Source: Ketogulonicigenium robustum (GTDB lineage Bacteria; Pseudomonadota; Alphaproteobacteria; Rhodobacterales; Rhodobacteraceae). Taken from it: a stretch of DNA of 64,000 nucleotides. Of this stretch, positions 1 through 8,507 are shown one piece after another; within the stretch, counting starts at the first letter, position 1, and each line of letters opens with the position of its first letter. The notes under the pieces were generated by a model that had not been told where the DNA came from, did no database searches, and worked only from the letters and a program-made list of their open reading frames with translations. The DNA lies in assembly GCF_002117445.1 (NCBI RefSeq), contig NZ_CP019937.1, positions 2,043,501-2,107,500 of the forward strand, in the 5' to 3' direction. A program made the position numbers and the translations under genes.

Positions 1-20
1 AAACGACACCCGAAGGTGCG
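1..20 (-). terminator. possible weak terminator after rpsT
   Basis: On the minus strand a CACC stem closes over a TTCG loop (bases 7-18), with a short T run at the window edge. It lies just past the rpsT stop. The stem is only four pairs and the context is cut off by the window end. Confidence 0.35.
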
Positions 21-25
21 TATGC

Positions 26-295
26 TTAGGCGGCTGCCAGTGCTTTCACGCGAGCGGCAAGGCGCGAAACCTTACGAGCCGCAGTGTTCTTGTGCACGAC
101 GCCTTTGGTCACGCCACGCATCAGCTCGGGCTGAGCGTTCTTCAGGGCTTCAGCAGCTACTGCCTGATCGCCCGAGGCAAGTGCCTCTTCGACCTTGCGC
201 AGGTAAGTGCGGATGCGCGAACGGCGCATTTTGTTTACTGCAAAGCGAGCCGCGTTCTGACGGGCGCGCTTGGCGGATTGGGGCGTATTTGCCAT
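26..295 (-). CDS. rpsT: 30S ribosomal protein S20
   Basis: The 89-residue basic protein begins [13 protein letters not shown] and carries the S20 signature of Lys/Arg-rich helices ([19 protein letters not shown], then the [15 protein letters not shown] block). S20 binds 16S rRNA early in assembly of the 30S subunit. The length is typical. A good sigma70-type promoter lies 42 bases upstream, so this is a single-gene unit. In many alphaproteobacteria rpsT adjoins dnaA, which would be off the left edge; that is inference. Confidence 0.97.
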   Translation of the reverse strand: MANTPQSAKRARQNAARFAVNKMRRSRIRTYLRKVEEALASGDQAVAAEALKNAQPELMRGVTKGVVHKNTAARKVSRLAARVKALAAA

Positions 296-336
296 GTTGT
301 GTCGATCCCGTCTGGGCTAATTCATATGAGGACGTG

Positions 337-365
337 TCATTAGGCCCGACCGGCTGGCAAGTCAA
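337..365 (-). promoter_or_regulatory. sigma70-type promoter of rpsT
   Basis: Read on the minus strand, TTGACT and TAATGA are separated by exactly 17 bases, 42 bases ahead of the rpsT ATG. The same TTGAC-type pattern recurs in front of tRNA-Leu, rnpB and rpmG in this window. Upstream, at 370-382, there is a GGGGC/GCCCC hairpin that may end mutM transcription. Confidence 0.75.
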
Positions 366-422
366 CAGGGGCAAGCCCCTTGTTTTACACTAGGACACGG
401 GAATCTTGTGCATTGGGGCGAA

Positions 423-1274
423 TTAACCCTGACAATGGGGGCAGAAAAAGCTGGATCGGCCCGATTGGACGATTCTTTGCACGAAACCCGCACAACCTGA
501 CGTTACGCAAGCTTCGCCCTCGCGGCCATAGACGCGGAAGGAATGTTGGAAATATCCCAGACTTCCATCGGTTTGCTGGTAATCACGCAGGCTGGAGCCG
601 CCGGCTCGAATCGCTTCCTCTAGGACAATGCGGATGATCGGCACGATTGCCTCGACCTCGGCCGGACGCAGATCGCCTGCCAAGCGGGCGGGATGGATGC
701 CCGCACGAAACAACACCTCGCAGACATAGATATTGCCCAGACCGGCCACGATATGCTGATCCAGCAGGGCCGATTTGATCGGTGTTTTGCGCCCCGCCAA
801 GCGATCAACCAAATAGGCGGGCGAAAAATCGTTCCCCAGCGGCTCGGGGCCCAAAACGGCAATCAGGGGATTCGCGTCAACCGCGGCGGTCGCCATCAAG
901 TCCATCGCGCCAAAGCGGCGGGCGTCGTTAAAGGCGATGCGCACCCCCGTCTCCATATCGAAAACCACATGGTCGTGCTTTGCGGGCGCGGCGCGCTCAT
1001 GCACGTATTCGCCCAGCTGCTGCCCCGAGATCAGCATCCGCCCCGACATGCCCAGATGGATCAGCAGCGTCTCGCCACTATCAAGGTCGGCCAGAATGTA
1101 TTTCGACCGGCGCCGCAGCCCCAGCACGCGCTTGCCCGTCAGCCGCGCGGCCATGTTTTCGGGAAAGGGCCAGCGCAAATTCGGCCGCCGCACATCGGCT
1201 TGGGCGATGACCTGTCCCTCCATCACGGGCAGCAGACCCGCACGGACGGTTTCAACCTCGGGCAATTCGGGCAT
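423..1274 (-). CDS. mutM: formamidopyrimidine-DNA glycosylase (MutM/Fpg)
   Basis: Base-excision repair enzyme that removes 8-oxoguanine and related lesions and nicks the abasic strand. The start at 1274 is fixed by the obligatory [11 protein letters not shown]-terminus, in which Pro after Met is the catalytic Schiff-base residue and Glu next to it assists; an AAGGA ribosome site precedes it. The reading frame continues upstream but that part is not coding. The C-terminus has the zinc finger with a Cx4C spacing and a CPHC pair before the final QG. Length 283 residues is normal. It is transcribed divergently from ubiE. Confidence 0.96.
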   Translation of the reverse strand: MPELPEVETVRAGLLPVMEGQVIAQADVRRPNLRWPFPENMAARLTGKRVLGLRRRSKYILADLDSGETLLIHLGMSGRMLISGQQLGEYVHERAAPAKHDHVVFDMETGVRIAFNDARRFGAMDLMATAAVDANPLIAVLGPEPLGNDFSPAYLVDRLAGRKTPIKSALLDQHIVAGLGNIYVCEVLFRAGIHPARLAGDLRPAEVEAIVPIIRIVLEEAIRAGGSSLRDYQQTDGSLGYFQHSFRVYGREGEACVTSGCAGFVQRIVQSGRSSFFCPHCQG

Positions 1275-1392
1275 GGCGCATTCCTTTCGCAGCAGCATGA
1301 CAAGATAGTGCTGCACCAAAGGGGGAACAAGCATTTGCCTTGGCCCTGCGCAGCCGCTATCCCGTTTTTAAAGATCAGCAAGGGGCAGCCCC

Positions 1393-2145
1393 ATGACCAC
1401 GCCGCAGGACAAGACCACCCATTTCGGCTTTCAGGACGTGCCAGAGTCGGAAAAGGCGGGGCGCGTGCAAGGCGTGTTCAGGTCGGTCGCCAGCAAATAC
1501 GACGTGATGAATGATGTCATGTCGGTCGGCATCCATCGCCTGTGGAAAGACGCGATGATGGACTGGCTGAACCCGCGCGCGGGGCAAAAGCTGCTGGATG
1601 TGGCGGGGGGGACGGGTGACATCTCGTTCCGATTCCTGTCCCGCGCCAAGGGGGCCCATGCGACCGTGCTGGACCTGACCGAGCCGATGCTGATCGCCGG
1701 TCGCCAGCGTGCCGAGGCCGAAGACATGGCCGCCCAACTGGATTGGGTTGTCGGTGATGCGATGGCCCTGCCCTTTCCTGACAATACGTTCGACGTCTAC
1801 ACGATCAGCTTCGGCATCCGGAACGTCACCCGCCCCGCCGATGCGCTGGCCGAGGCCTATCGCGTCCTGCGCCCGGGCGGTCGCCTGATGGTGTTGGAGT
1901 TCAGCCAGATGATCAATCCGGCACTGCAAAAGGCCTATGACCTCTATTCCTTTAACGTGATCCCGCGCATGGGCCAGCTGATCGCGAACGACCATGACAG
2001 CTATCAATATCTGGTCGAATCGATCCGCAAGTTCCCCGACCAAGACACGTTCCTGGGCATGATCCGTGCGGCAGGGTTTGAAAACGCGGCCTACCGCAAC
2101 CTGTCGCTGGGCATCGCCGCACTGCATTCGGGCTGGAAGATCTAG
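1393..2145 (+). CDS. ubiE: demethylmenaquinone/2-methoxy-6-polyprenyl-benzoquinol methyltransferase
   Basis: C-methyltransferase of ubiquinone synthesis (250 residues). The SAM-binding motif [15 protein letters not shown] lies near residue 70, and the UbiE signatures [11 protein letters not shown] near the N-terminus and FGIRNVTRP near residue 140 are present. An AAGGGG ribosome site precedes the ATG. It is followed with no gap by ubiB, so the two are co-translated, an arrangement common in Proteobacteria. Confidence 0.97.
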   Translation: MTTPQDKTTHFGFQDVPESEKAGRVQGVFRSVASKYDVMNDVMSVGIHRLWKDAMMDWLNPRAGQKLLDVAGGTGDISFRFLSRAKGAHATVLDLTEPMLIAGRQRAEAEDMAAQLDWVVGDAMALPFPDNTFDVYTISFGIRNVTRPADALAEAYRVLRPGGRLMVLEFSQMINPALQKAYDLYSFNVIPRMGQLIANDHDSYQYLVESIRKFPDQDTFLGMIRAAGFENAAYRNLSLGIAALHSGWKI

Positions 2146-2148
2146 GTG

Positions 2149-3684
2149 ATGCGCGCCCCTTTGCATATTTGGCGGCTGATCCGCACGGGCGCCACGTTCG
2201 AACGCACGGGCGCGATGCGGCAGGTGCTGGACGCCATTGATGCGCCCCGCAGCCTGCGCGTGGGGCTGCGCGTGCTGGCCTTTCCGGTGCGGTGGCTGGG
2301 CTACAAGGGTGACCCCAGCCTGCCGCCGACCACCCGTGCGCTAACGGCACTGGGGCCGGCCTATATCAAATTCGGGCAGATCCTCTCGACCCGTTCGGAT
2401 GTGATCGGGCCGGTGCTGGCGGGCGAGCTGCGCATTTTGCAAGATAGCCTGCCGCCCTTCCCCTTAGCCGAGGCCCGCGCCGAGATCACGCGCGAGCTGG
2501 GCCTGCCGGTGGACGATCTGTTCAGCAGCGTGTCCGAACCTGTCGCCGCCGCCTCGATCGCGCAGGTGCACAAGGCGGTTGTGCGCGAGACCGGCCAAAC
2601 CGTAGCCATCAAAGTGCTGCGCCCCGGCGTTGACCGCGCGTTCAAACGCGACATCGCCGCCTTTCGGTTTTCGGCCAAATTGATTGCATTTTTGGCCCCC
2701 AAGGCCCGCCGCCTGCGCCCTAGCGATGTGGTCGATCACTTCGAAAGCGTCGTGATGGAGGAGCTGGACCTGCGCCTCGAGGGGGCCGCCGCTTCGGAAT
2801 TTGGATCGAAGACAACCGATGATCCGATGTTCAAAGTGCCCAAAGTCTTCTGGGATCTGTCGGGCCGCCGTGTGCTGACGATGGAATGGGTTGACGGCAT
2901 TCAGGCCGCCGATCTGGACGGGCTGGATGCCGCGGGCATCGATCGGCCTGCGCTGGCCCAGCGCATTTTGCAGCAATTCTTGCGCCACGCCCTACGCGAC
3001 GGTCTGTTCCACGGCGACATGCACCAAGGCAACCTGCGCATTGGCCCGAACGGGCAGGTCATTGCGCTGGATTTCGGCATTATGGGGCAGCTTGATACCT
3101 ATACCCGCCGCGTCTACGCCGAGATTCTTTACGGCTTTGTGCAGCGCGACTACCGCCGCGTGGCCGAGGCGCATTTCGAGGCAGGCTACGTGCCCGCCGA
3201 CCGCGACATCGATGCCTTTGCCCGCGCGCTACGGTCTGTTGGCGAGCCGATTTTCGGGATGGACGCCACCCGCATGTCGATGGCACGCCTACTGTCGCAG
3301 CTGTTCGAGGTGACCGAGCGCTTCGGCATGCAGACCCGCACCGAGCTGATCTTGCTGCAGCGCACCATGGTCGTGGTTGAGGGGGTCACCCGCCACATCG
3401 ACCCCCGCAGCAATATCTGGAAGACCAGCGGCCCCGTGATCGAGGAATACGTCCGCGACAATATCGGCCCGCGCGCCTTTATCACCGATCTGGCCGAAGC
3501 GGCCAAGGTGCTGTCGCGTCTGGGCCCGCGCCTGCCTGATTTGGCCGAACGTGCGGTTATCGCACAGTCATCCCCCGCGCAGCCCGCCCCCACCCCGCAA
3601 GGACAGGGCAAGGTGATGTTGGCTGGGGCCGGAATTGCGCTGGCAGGGGTGGCGGTGGGCGCGGCTATTCTGGCCGCGCTTTAA
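2149..3684 (+). CDS. ubiB: UbiB protein kinase-like factor of ubiquinone biosynthesis
   Basis: ABC1/ADCK-family atypical kinase/ATPase needed for ubiquinone synthesis at the inner membrane. Visible motifs are GPAYIKFGQILSTRSDV (the KxGQ signature), AAASIAQVHKAVV (the modified nucleotide loop), HGDMHQGNLRI (catalytic loop) and ALDFGIMGQ (DFG-type motif). A hydrophobic Gly/Ala-rich C-terminal segment (last ~25 residues) is the membrane anchor. A GTG directly before this ATG (2146) abuts the ubiE stop and could be the start instead. Its 3' end overlaps the convergent flgD by 4 bases. Confidence 0.95.
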   Translation: MRAPLHIWRLIRTGATFERTGAMRQVLDAIDAPRSLRVGLRVLAFPVRWLGYKGDPSLPPTTRALTALGPAYIKFGQILSTRSDVIGPVLAGELRILQDSLPPFPLAEARAEITRELGLPVDDLFSSVSEPVAAASIAQVHKAVVRETGQTVAIKVLRPGVDRAFKRDIAAFRFSAKLIAFLAPKARRLRPSDVVDHFESVVMEELDLRLEGAAASEFGSKTTDDPMFKVPKVFWDLSGRRVLTMEWVDGIQAADLDGLDAAGIDRPALAQRILQQFLRHALRDGLFHGDMHQGNLRIGPNGQVIALDFGIMGQLDTYTRRVYAEILYGFVQRDYRRVAEAHFEAGYVPADRDIDAFARALRSVGEPIFGMDATRMSMARLLSQLFEVTERFGMQTRTELILLQRTMVVVEGVTRHIDPRSNIWKTSGPVIEEYVRDNIGPRAFITDLAEAAKVLSRLGPRLPDLAERAVIAQSSPAQPAPTPQGQGKVMLAGAGIALAGVAVGAAILAAL

Positions 3685-4346
3685 CTGCGCAGCGCGGTCA
3701 CCGCCGACGGGCTGACCGCGACATCGCCGTTCAGCACCAGCACCTGCCCGCCGTTCACCGACTGCACTTCGCGCACCGTGGCGTAAATCTCGGCCTGTTC
3801 CTGCAAAATCAGCGTTTCGCCGACATAGCTAGCGACCTCGAACGTATAAAAGCCGCTGAGGGCTTGGCCACCGTCAGCGGTCGTGCCGTTCCACGTCACC
3901 GTGTCGGTGCTGACCGGAATGGTGATACGCTGAACCTCGGCCCCGTCGGCGGCCCGCACGACCAATTCGGCCTTGTCCGACAGCGCGGCAGGGTTGGGCG
4001 AGATTGTGATGCCCGTCACCCCGTCATAAGCGGCTGCAGCGGCCACGCGCACATCCTTGCCGATCCAACTGGACATGGTGCCCAAGCTGGAAATGCCGGT
4101 CTGGGCGATCAACTGGTTTAGCAGCTGGTTCGTCTGGACCTGCTGCTCGACCCCCGAAAAGGTCGCTAGCTGCGCCGCATATTCTGTCGAATCGATCGGG
4201 TTAAGCGGGTCTTGGTTCTGCACCTGCGCGACCAACATCTTCAGGAACGTCTCAAAATCCGACGAAACGGCGGCGGCGCTATTCGACGCAGATGCGGTGG
4301 TTTGCGTCGTGGCAGGGGCGGTGGCTGCGGTAGCGGTGGTAACCAT
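3681..4346 (-). CDS. flgD: flagellar hook-capping scaffold FlgD
   Basis: Temporary cap needed to polymerise the FlgE hook outside the cell. The conserved N-terminal block FETFLKMLVAQVQNQDPLNP is followed by STEYAAQLATFSGVEQ; the C-terminal half resembles the FLGD Ig-like/Tudor-like domain (tVTWNGTTADGGQALSGFY). The N-terminus is Ala/Thr-rich and disordered, as usual for secreted flagellar substrates. AAGGACATCCG precedes the ATG. It follows fliK by 9 bases, a hook-length/hook-cap pair, and its stop overlaps that of convergent ubiB. Confidence 0.95.
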   Translation of the reverse strand: MVTTATAATAPATTQTTASASNSAAAVSSDFETFLKMLVAQVQNQDPLNPIDSTEYAAQLATFSGVEQQVQTNQLLNQLIAQTGISSLGTMSSWIGKDVRVAAAAAYDGVTGITISPNPAALSDKAELVVRAADGAEVQRITIPVSTDTVTWNGTTADGGQALSGFYTFEVASYVGETLILQEQAEIYATVREVQSVNGGQVLVLNGDVAVSPSAVTALRS

Positions 4347-4355
4347 CGGATGTCC

Positions 4356-5516
4356 TTAAATACGAATATCAAGTTGGCCGCGCAGCGGCGCGGGACGCGG
4401 GGTGAGTGGCGCGGCATCAGCCGCAACACCATCAGCGTAAGTCATGCGGCGCGCTTGCGGGGCGGTATCCGGTTCGTCCGATTGGCTTTGCTGGTGAAAG
4501 CTGAAATCGACCGAACCATAGCCCAGATCGCGCAGGTCTGCGGCCAGCTGGTCAAGGTTGCGCCGCAGTAGATCCAGCGTCTCGGGGCGGTCGGCCTGAA
4601 TCTGCATCACCATTCCGCCCTGCCCTTCGGATAGCGTCAGCCGCAAGCGTCCCAATTCCTCGGGCGAGAGGGCGATTTCCACCACCCCCTCGCCCTTGCG
4701 CGCCACGGCGGCCTCGATTTGGTTCAAAACCCCTGCGACATGGGGCGGCGGCAGTTGCGCAAGGCCCAGCGCGCGGGCGCGATGCGGGGCCAGCGTCGTG
4801 GTTTGCGGGTCGAATGGCACATCGGGCAACAATTCGTCGCCATCCTCGCGCGCGGGTTGCAGTGGTGGGCCTGCGGGTTGAATCGGGGGCGTCACGCTGG
4901 CAGGCGGCGCAATTGCCACCACTGCCACAGGTGCGGTCGCCACAACATTTGGCGTGGGGGGCAGCGGCGCCGCATCCGCTGTGTCGGGCACGGGGGCGGG
5001 CGGCGTGCGCTGGGAAAGCGGCAGCCCCTCGAGACGCACCAGATTTTGCGGGGCCGCTGGCACCGCGGCGACAGGCGCTGCGTCACGCTGGGGCGGCGCG
5101 GGTAGATCCGCCGTCTGTTCGGGGGTGGGCGGCGGTGCGACTTGCACGACACCCGCCACAGGCACATCCAATCCCACGCGCAGCAGCCAAGCAGCTTCAG
5201 AGCTGGTCGGGCGGGCAGGCTTATCGGTGTCGGGGACGACGTCGCCAATATCCCCCTCGGCAAGGGGCAACGGGGTTTGCGCGTCAAGGCCGTCTTGCGG
5301 GATGACCTCGGCCACGTCTTCGCCTTCGGGTAGGGCGGGCAGATCTGGCACTGGCACAGCAGCAGGCGTCACCAGCGGCTGCGGTGCCACTTCTGTCCCC
5401 ATCCAGTCGGCGAACGCCTCGACCGTGCCGTCGTCCTCCTCCGGCACGGCCACTTTGCCCTCGCCCTCGGGCAAAAGCGCCTTTGACCCTGCCAATAGGT
5501 TCAACCCCAGCTCCAT
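4356..5516 (-). CDS. fliK: flagellar hook-length control protein FliK
   Basis: Molecular ruler that fixes hook length and switches FlhB export specificity. The C-terminal Flg_hook domain is clear (LSPEELGRLRLTLSEGQG, then ETLDLLRRNLDQLAADLRDLG), ending with a substrate-switch-type tail. The middle is a long Pro/Ala-rich low-complexity stretch typical of the ruler part. I chose the ATG of MELGLNLLAG at 5516 (386 residues); a TTG 36 bases further upstream would give 398 but has no ribosome site. Upstream of flgD in the same unit. Confidence 0.9.
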   Translation of the reverse strand: MELGLNLLAGSKALLPEGEGKVAVPEEDDGTVEAFADWMGTEVAPQPLVTPAAVPVPDLPALPEGEDVAEVIPQDGLDAQTPLPLAEGDIGDVVPDTDKPARPTSSEAAWLLRVGLDVPVAGVVQVAPPPTPEQTADLPAPPQRDAAPVAAVPAAPQNLVRLEGLPLSQRTPPAPVPDTADAAPLPPTPNVVATAPVAVVAIAPPASVTPPIQPAGPPLQPAREDGDELLPDVPFDPQTTTLAPHRARALGLAQLPPPHVAGVLNQIEAAVARKGEGVVEIALSPEELGRLRLTLSEGQGGMVMQIQADRPETLDLLRRNLDQLAADLRDLGYGSVDFSFHQQSQSDEPDTAPQARRMTYADGVAADAAPLTPRPAPLRGQLDIRI

Positions 5517-5567
5517 CCCTGCCCCGCGTGTTGAGTGGTCGTCCACAGGCAAACTGGCACAAGATGA

Positions 5568-5582
5568 TTACCGCTTCTTTAC
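5568..5582. promoter_or_regulatory. degenerate CtrA-like direct repeat
   Basis: TTAC-N7-TTAC lies in the 114-base divergent gap between fliK and the flgJ-type gene. It keeps the spacing of the CtrA box TTAA-N7-TTAA but both half-sites differ at the last base. Weak on its own; better sites exist at fliC, flgE and fliL/fliF. Confidence 0.3.
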
Positions 5583-5630
5583 CTCGCGCGGGCAAAATGG
5601 CGCGAAAGCATACAGCCTGACAGGACACCA

Positions 5631-5909
5631 ATGATCCCCCAGCTATCGGCACAGCCGTTATCCGATTCGCCGCCCAACCACCCCGCCCTGCGCCGTGCAG
5701 CCGAGGCATTGGAAGCCAGTTTTCTGGCCGAGATGTTGAAGGCAACCGGCCTTGGCAAGGCACAGGCCGCCATGGGCGGGCAAGGTTCGGACGAATTCAG
5801 CACCTTCCTGCTAGAGGCGCAGGCCCGCGAGATTGTGAAAAGCGGCGGCATCGGGCTGGCCGAATCGCTTTATAACGCCATGGCCCAGCGCGAGGGGCAA
5901 AATGGCTGA
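5631..5909 (+). CDS. flgJ: rod-binding protein, FlgJ N-terminal domain only
   Basis: The 92-residue protein matches the rod-binding domain of FlgJ (LEASFLAEMLKATGL, then GSDEFSTFLLEAQAREIVKSGGIGLAESLY). The muramidase domain found in the enterobacterial FlgJ is missing; a separate flagellar transglycosylase is encoded at 19553-20233. AGGA precedes the ATG. It probably caps or chaperones rod subunits in the periplasm. The stop overlaps the next start by 8 bases. Confidence 0.88.
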   Translation: MIPQLSAQPLSDSPPNHPALRRAAEALEASFLAEMLKATGLGKAQAAMGGQGSDEFSTFLLEAQAREIVKSGGIGLAESLYNAMAQREGQNG

Positions 5910-6228
5910 TCCCCTGCACACCCGCGCCTTGGCCCTGTTCGACGCAGAACGGCAGGCGTTGCTGCACGCCGATTTCGATGCCCTTGCCACCTTGCTGACG
6001 CAAAAAGAATCACTCGCCGCCGCGCTGGACCACGCCGAATTAGCCCCCGCTGTCGTCGCCGACATCGCCCGCGCGGCGCAACGCAACCAAAACCTGTTCG
6101 CCGCTGCCATTCGCGGACTGCGCACGGCACGCACGCAAGCCGCGCCGCCCAGTTTCAGCACCTATAGCCAAGCGGGCACGCGCGCGGCGTTTCAAGCCAC
6201 GCGCCCCGCGTTCGAACACAAAGCCTGA
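5902..6228 (+). CDS. FlgN-like flagellar chaperone (putative)
   Basis: A 108-residue, helix-rich, Ala/Leu-dominated protein with the FlgN-type heptad pattern (LLTQKESLAAALDHAE near residue 30; RNQNLFAAAIRGLRTA near residue 68). FlgN family members are export chaperones for the hook-filament junction proteins FlgK and FlgL. It overlaps the flgJ-type gene by 8 bases and has AGGGGCAAA before the ATG. Sequence similarity is weak; assignment leans on size, composition and context. Confidence 0.65.
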   Translation: MADPLHTRALALFDAERQALLHADFDALATLLTQKESLAAALDHAELAPAVVADIARAAQRNQNLFAAAIRGLRTARTQAAPPSFSTYSQAGTRAAFQATRPAFEHKA

Positions 6229-6233
6229 TCGTT

Positions 6234-6260
6234 CAAATTGCAGATATCTTTCGCCGGGCT
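6234..6260 (+). promoter_or_regulatory. candidate FliA (sigma28) promoter of fliC
   Basis: CAAA and GCCGGGCT are separated by 15 bases, matching the layout of the sigma28 consensus TAAA-N15-GCCGATAA but with only half of the -10 positions conserved. It lies about 160 bases upstream of the fliC ATG and its -10 overlaps the left arm of an inverted repeat (6252-6259/6279-6286). Confidence 0.3.
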
Positions 6261-6261
6261 G

Positions 6262-6276
6262 TTAGGCGGCTGTTAA
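6262..6276 (+). promoter_or_regulatory. CtrA-type box upstream of fliC
   Basis: TTAG-N7-TTAA, within TTAGGCGGCTGTTAAGC, matches the CtrA consensus TTAA-N7-TTAA at 7 of 8 defined bases. The surrounding 17 bases match the box in front of flgE at 16 positions, in the same orientation relative to the gene. An 8-base inverted repeat (CGCCGGGC/GCCCGGCG) frames it. Confidence 0.6.
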
Positions 6277-6420
6277 GCGCCCGGCGACCACAACACCCCT
6301 ACCAGAACGGGACGCCAGCGCCACAAACGGCGCGGGGCGGGATGTCAGAATGGCAGGCGGCGCAGCAGCGATCCGCCATCCGAAACCCAGGCGCAAAAGC
6401 GCCATCCCACGGAGGACGAC

Positions 6421-7629
6421 ATGTCCAGCATTCTTACCAACAACGGCGCAATGGTCGCGCTGCAAACGCTGAAAGCCACCAACAACGCGCTGACCGCTGT
6501 TCAGGCCGAAATTTCAACCGGCAAGTCGGTGGCGAACTCGAAAGACAACGCGGCCGTCTGGGCGATTTCCAAAGTCATGGAATCGGACGTTCAGGGCTTC
6601 ACCGCGATCCAAGACACGCTCAGCCTGGGCGAATCGACCGTCTCGGTGGCGCGTCAGGCCGCCGAATCGATCGCTTCGCGTCTGAACGCGATCAAGGACA
6701 ACATCGTCAACGCGCAAACCGCCAACGTTGACCGCGCCAAGCTGCAAGTCGCCATCGACGCCGACGTCGAGCAGATCAAGAACATCGTCGCAACCGCACA
6801 GTTCAGCGGCATGAACCTGATCGACGGCGGCACCGCCACAGCCAGCTTCCTTGCCTCGCTGGACCGTAAAGCTGACGGTTCGGTCGGTGTTTCGACGATC
6901 GACGTGACCGGCCAGAACCTGTCGACCGGCGATTACGTTGCAACCGCCGTTTTCGGCGCGACGACCGATGGCGTGACGGCGAACAGCGATGCCGCCGCCT
7001 TTAATCTGGACGGCGCTGGCGGCACCGGCACCATCGAAATCGATGCGGCTGCAACCTATGCTGCAGGCGACAAGATCTCGCTGAACATCGGCGGCAAAAC
7101 CGCGACCTATACCGTTTCGGAAGCAGACGCTGCTACTACCACCCCCGCCGACATGATCGCCGTCGGCCTGAAGAACGCCGTCGACGCACTGGGCATCGAA
7201 GGTCTGACGGTGGACTACGACTCGGCCACCGCCGGCACGTTGGCCTTCACCAATGACGGCACCAAAGACCTGACGGTCGGCGCACAGTTCAAAAACGCCG
7301 GCGCCGGTGGCCTCAGCCTGCTGAACACCATCGACGTCAGCTCGGATGCCAGCGCTCTCAGCGCGCTGAACAACATCGACGGCATTTTGCAAACCGCCGT
7401 TGATGCAGCCGCCGCCTTTGGTGCTGTGGAAAGCCGCATCTCGACCCAAGCCGACTTTGTCAGCAAACTGACCGACGCGCTGAAGTCTGGCATCGGCTCG
7501 ATGGTCGACGCCGATATGGAAGCGGCTTCGGCCCGCCTGCAAGCGCTGCAAGTGCAGCAGCAACTGGGCGTCCAAGCGCTGTCTATTGCCAACCAGTCGC
7601 CGCAATCGCTGCTGTCGTTGTTCCAATAA
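6421..7629 (+). CDS. fliC: flagellin
   Basis: Filament subunit, 402 residues. The N-terminal D0/D1 block (SILTNNGAMVALQTL...AEISTGKSVANSKDNAAVWAIS) and C-terminal block (EAASARLQALQVQQQLGVQALSIANQSPQSLLSLFQ ends the chain) are both canonical; the Gly/Thr/Ala-rich middle (about residues 145-300) is the variable surface domain. GGAGG precedes the ATG. The only flagellin in the window, followed by a strong terminator and then flaF-flbT, which in alphaproteobacteria control flagellin synthesis after transcription. Confidence 0.97.
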   Translation: MSSILTNNGAMVALQTLKATNNALTAVQAEISTGKSVANSKDNAAVWAISKVMESDVQGFTAIQDTLSLGESTVSVARQAAESIASRLNAIKDNIVNAQTANVDRAKLQVAIDADVEQIKNIVATAQFSGMNLIDGGTATASFLASLDRKADGSVGVSTIDVTGQNLSTGDYVATAVFGATTDGVTANSDAAAFNLDGAGGTGTIEIDAAATYAAGDKISLNIGGKTATYTVSEADAATTTPADMIAVGLKNAVDALGIEGLTVDYDSATAGTLAFTNDGTKDLTVGAQFKNAGAGGLSLLNTIDVSSDASALSALNNIDGILQTAVDAAAAFGAVESRISTQADFVSKLTDALKSGIGSMVDADMEAASARLQALQVQQQLGVQALSIANQSPQSLLSLFQ

Positions 7630-7638
7630 AATCTGGAC

Positions 7639-7663
7639 AGGCCGGGGTTCGCCTCGGCCTTTT
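7639..7663 (+). terminator. rho-independent terminator of fliC
   Basis: Nine-pair stem AGGCCGGGG/CCTCGGCCT (one G-T pair) with a TTCG loop and a short T run, 10 bases after the fliC stop. It should uncouple abundant fliC mRNA from the downstream regulators. Confidence 0.85.
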
Positions 7664-7719
7664 CACCCGCCAGCGGCAAAGCCGCTTGAAGCATTTTGTC
7701 CTGAAAGGACACCACCGCA

Positions 7720-8100
7720 ATGAACACCATCGAGCTTGCCCGCTCGGGCTATGGCAACGCATTGGTCGGCATCCGCGACAATCGCAGCATGGAACAGGCG
7801 GTATTTTCGCGCGTGACATCGGCTTTGATCGCGGCACAAGAATCGGACTTCGCGGCAAAGGCCAAAGCCTTGCACGACAACCGCCGCCTGTGGACATGGC
7901 TTGCCGCCGATGTCGCAAGCGACCAGAACCAACTGCCCGCTGACTTACGTGCCCGCATTTTTTATCTGGCAGAATTCACCATCGACCATTCCAGCAAGGC
8001 CCTGCGCGAAGGCGCTGATCTGGCACCGCTGATCGAAGTGAACCGCGCGATGTTGCAGGGCCTTGCCCCCCGCGCCACTGCTGTCCGCGAGGCCTCGTGA
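7720..8100 (+). CDS. flaF: flagellar biosynthesis regulator FlaF
   Basis: Small (126 residues) FlaF-family protein: opening MNTIELARSGYGNA and the central RRLWTWLAADVASDQNQLP and LRARIFYLAEFTIDHS segments are diagnostic. In Caulobacter, FlaF promotes flagellin translation and opposes FlbT. A GAAAGGA ribosome site precedes the ATG. Its stop overlaps the flbT start region, so the pair is translationally coupled, as in other alphaproteobacteria. Confidence 0.92.
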   Translation: MNTIELARSGYGNALVGIRDNRSMEQAVFSRVTSALIAAQESDFAAKAKALHDNRRLWTWLAADVASDQNQLPADLRARIFYLAEFTIDHSSKALREGADLAPLIEVNRAMLQGLAPRATAVREAS

Positions 8101-8507
8101 TGGCAGGCCTTGTGTTGAAATTGGCGCCTTTCGAACGTGTTTTGATTAACGGTGCCGTCATTGAGAACGGCGACAAACGCTCGCGATTGGCCGTGGTATC
8201 GCCGAGGGCCAACATTTTGCGCCTGCGCGACGCGATCCCCCCCGACCAAGCAAATACCCCCGTGCGCCGCGTCTGCTATATCGCGCAACTAATGCTGACG
8301 GACGATTGCGCCGAGGCCGAGGGCCGCAAGCAGCTTTTGCAAGGTATCGAACAACTGAGCCAAGCGTTGATCGACCCCGACAGCCGCCGCCTACTTGCCG
8401 AAGCGACCGAAGCTTGCATCGCCGCTGATTACTATCGCGTCCTCCGGCGGCTGCGCAGCCTGCTGCCGCGCGAGGATCGCTTACTTTCCACCCGATTGGA
8501 GGCGTAG
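8100..8507 (+). CDS. flbT: flagellin mRNA regulator FlbT
   Basis: FlbT-family protein of about 135 residues: GLVLKLAPFERVLINGAVIENGD, then RLAVVSPRANILRLRD, and a helical C-terminal half ending YYRVLRRLRSLLPREDRLL. FlbT binds flagellin mRNA and represses its translation in Caulobacter. The start is either the GTG at 8097 or the ATG at 8100; both overlap the flaF stop. Its TAG is followed immediately by the next ATG. Confidence 0.92.
   Translation: MAGLVLKLAPFERVLINGAVIENGDKRSRLAVVSPRANILRLRDAIPPDQANTPVRRVCYIAQLMLTDDCAEAEGRKQLLQGIEQLSQALIDPDSRRLLAEATEACIAADYYRVLRRLRSLLPREDRLLSTRLEA

Noticed and set aside
5541-5600. TGGCAC in the fliK/flgJ gap as a sigma54 -24 element.
   Set aside because: No TTGC or similar -12 element follows at the needed distance; the same is true for GCGGCAC near 10682 ahead of flgB.
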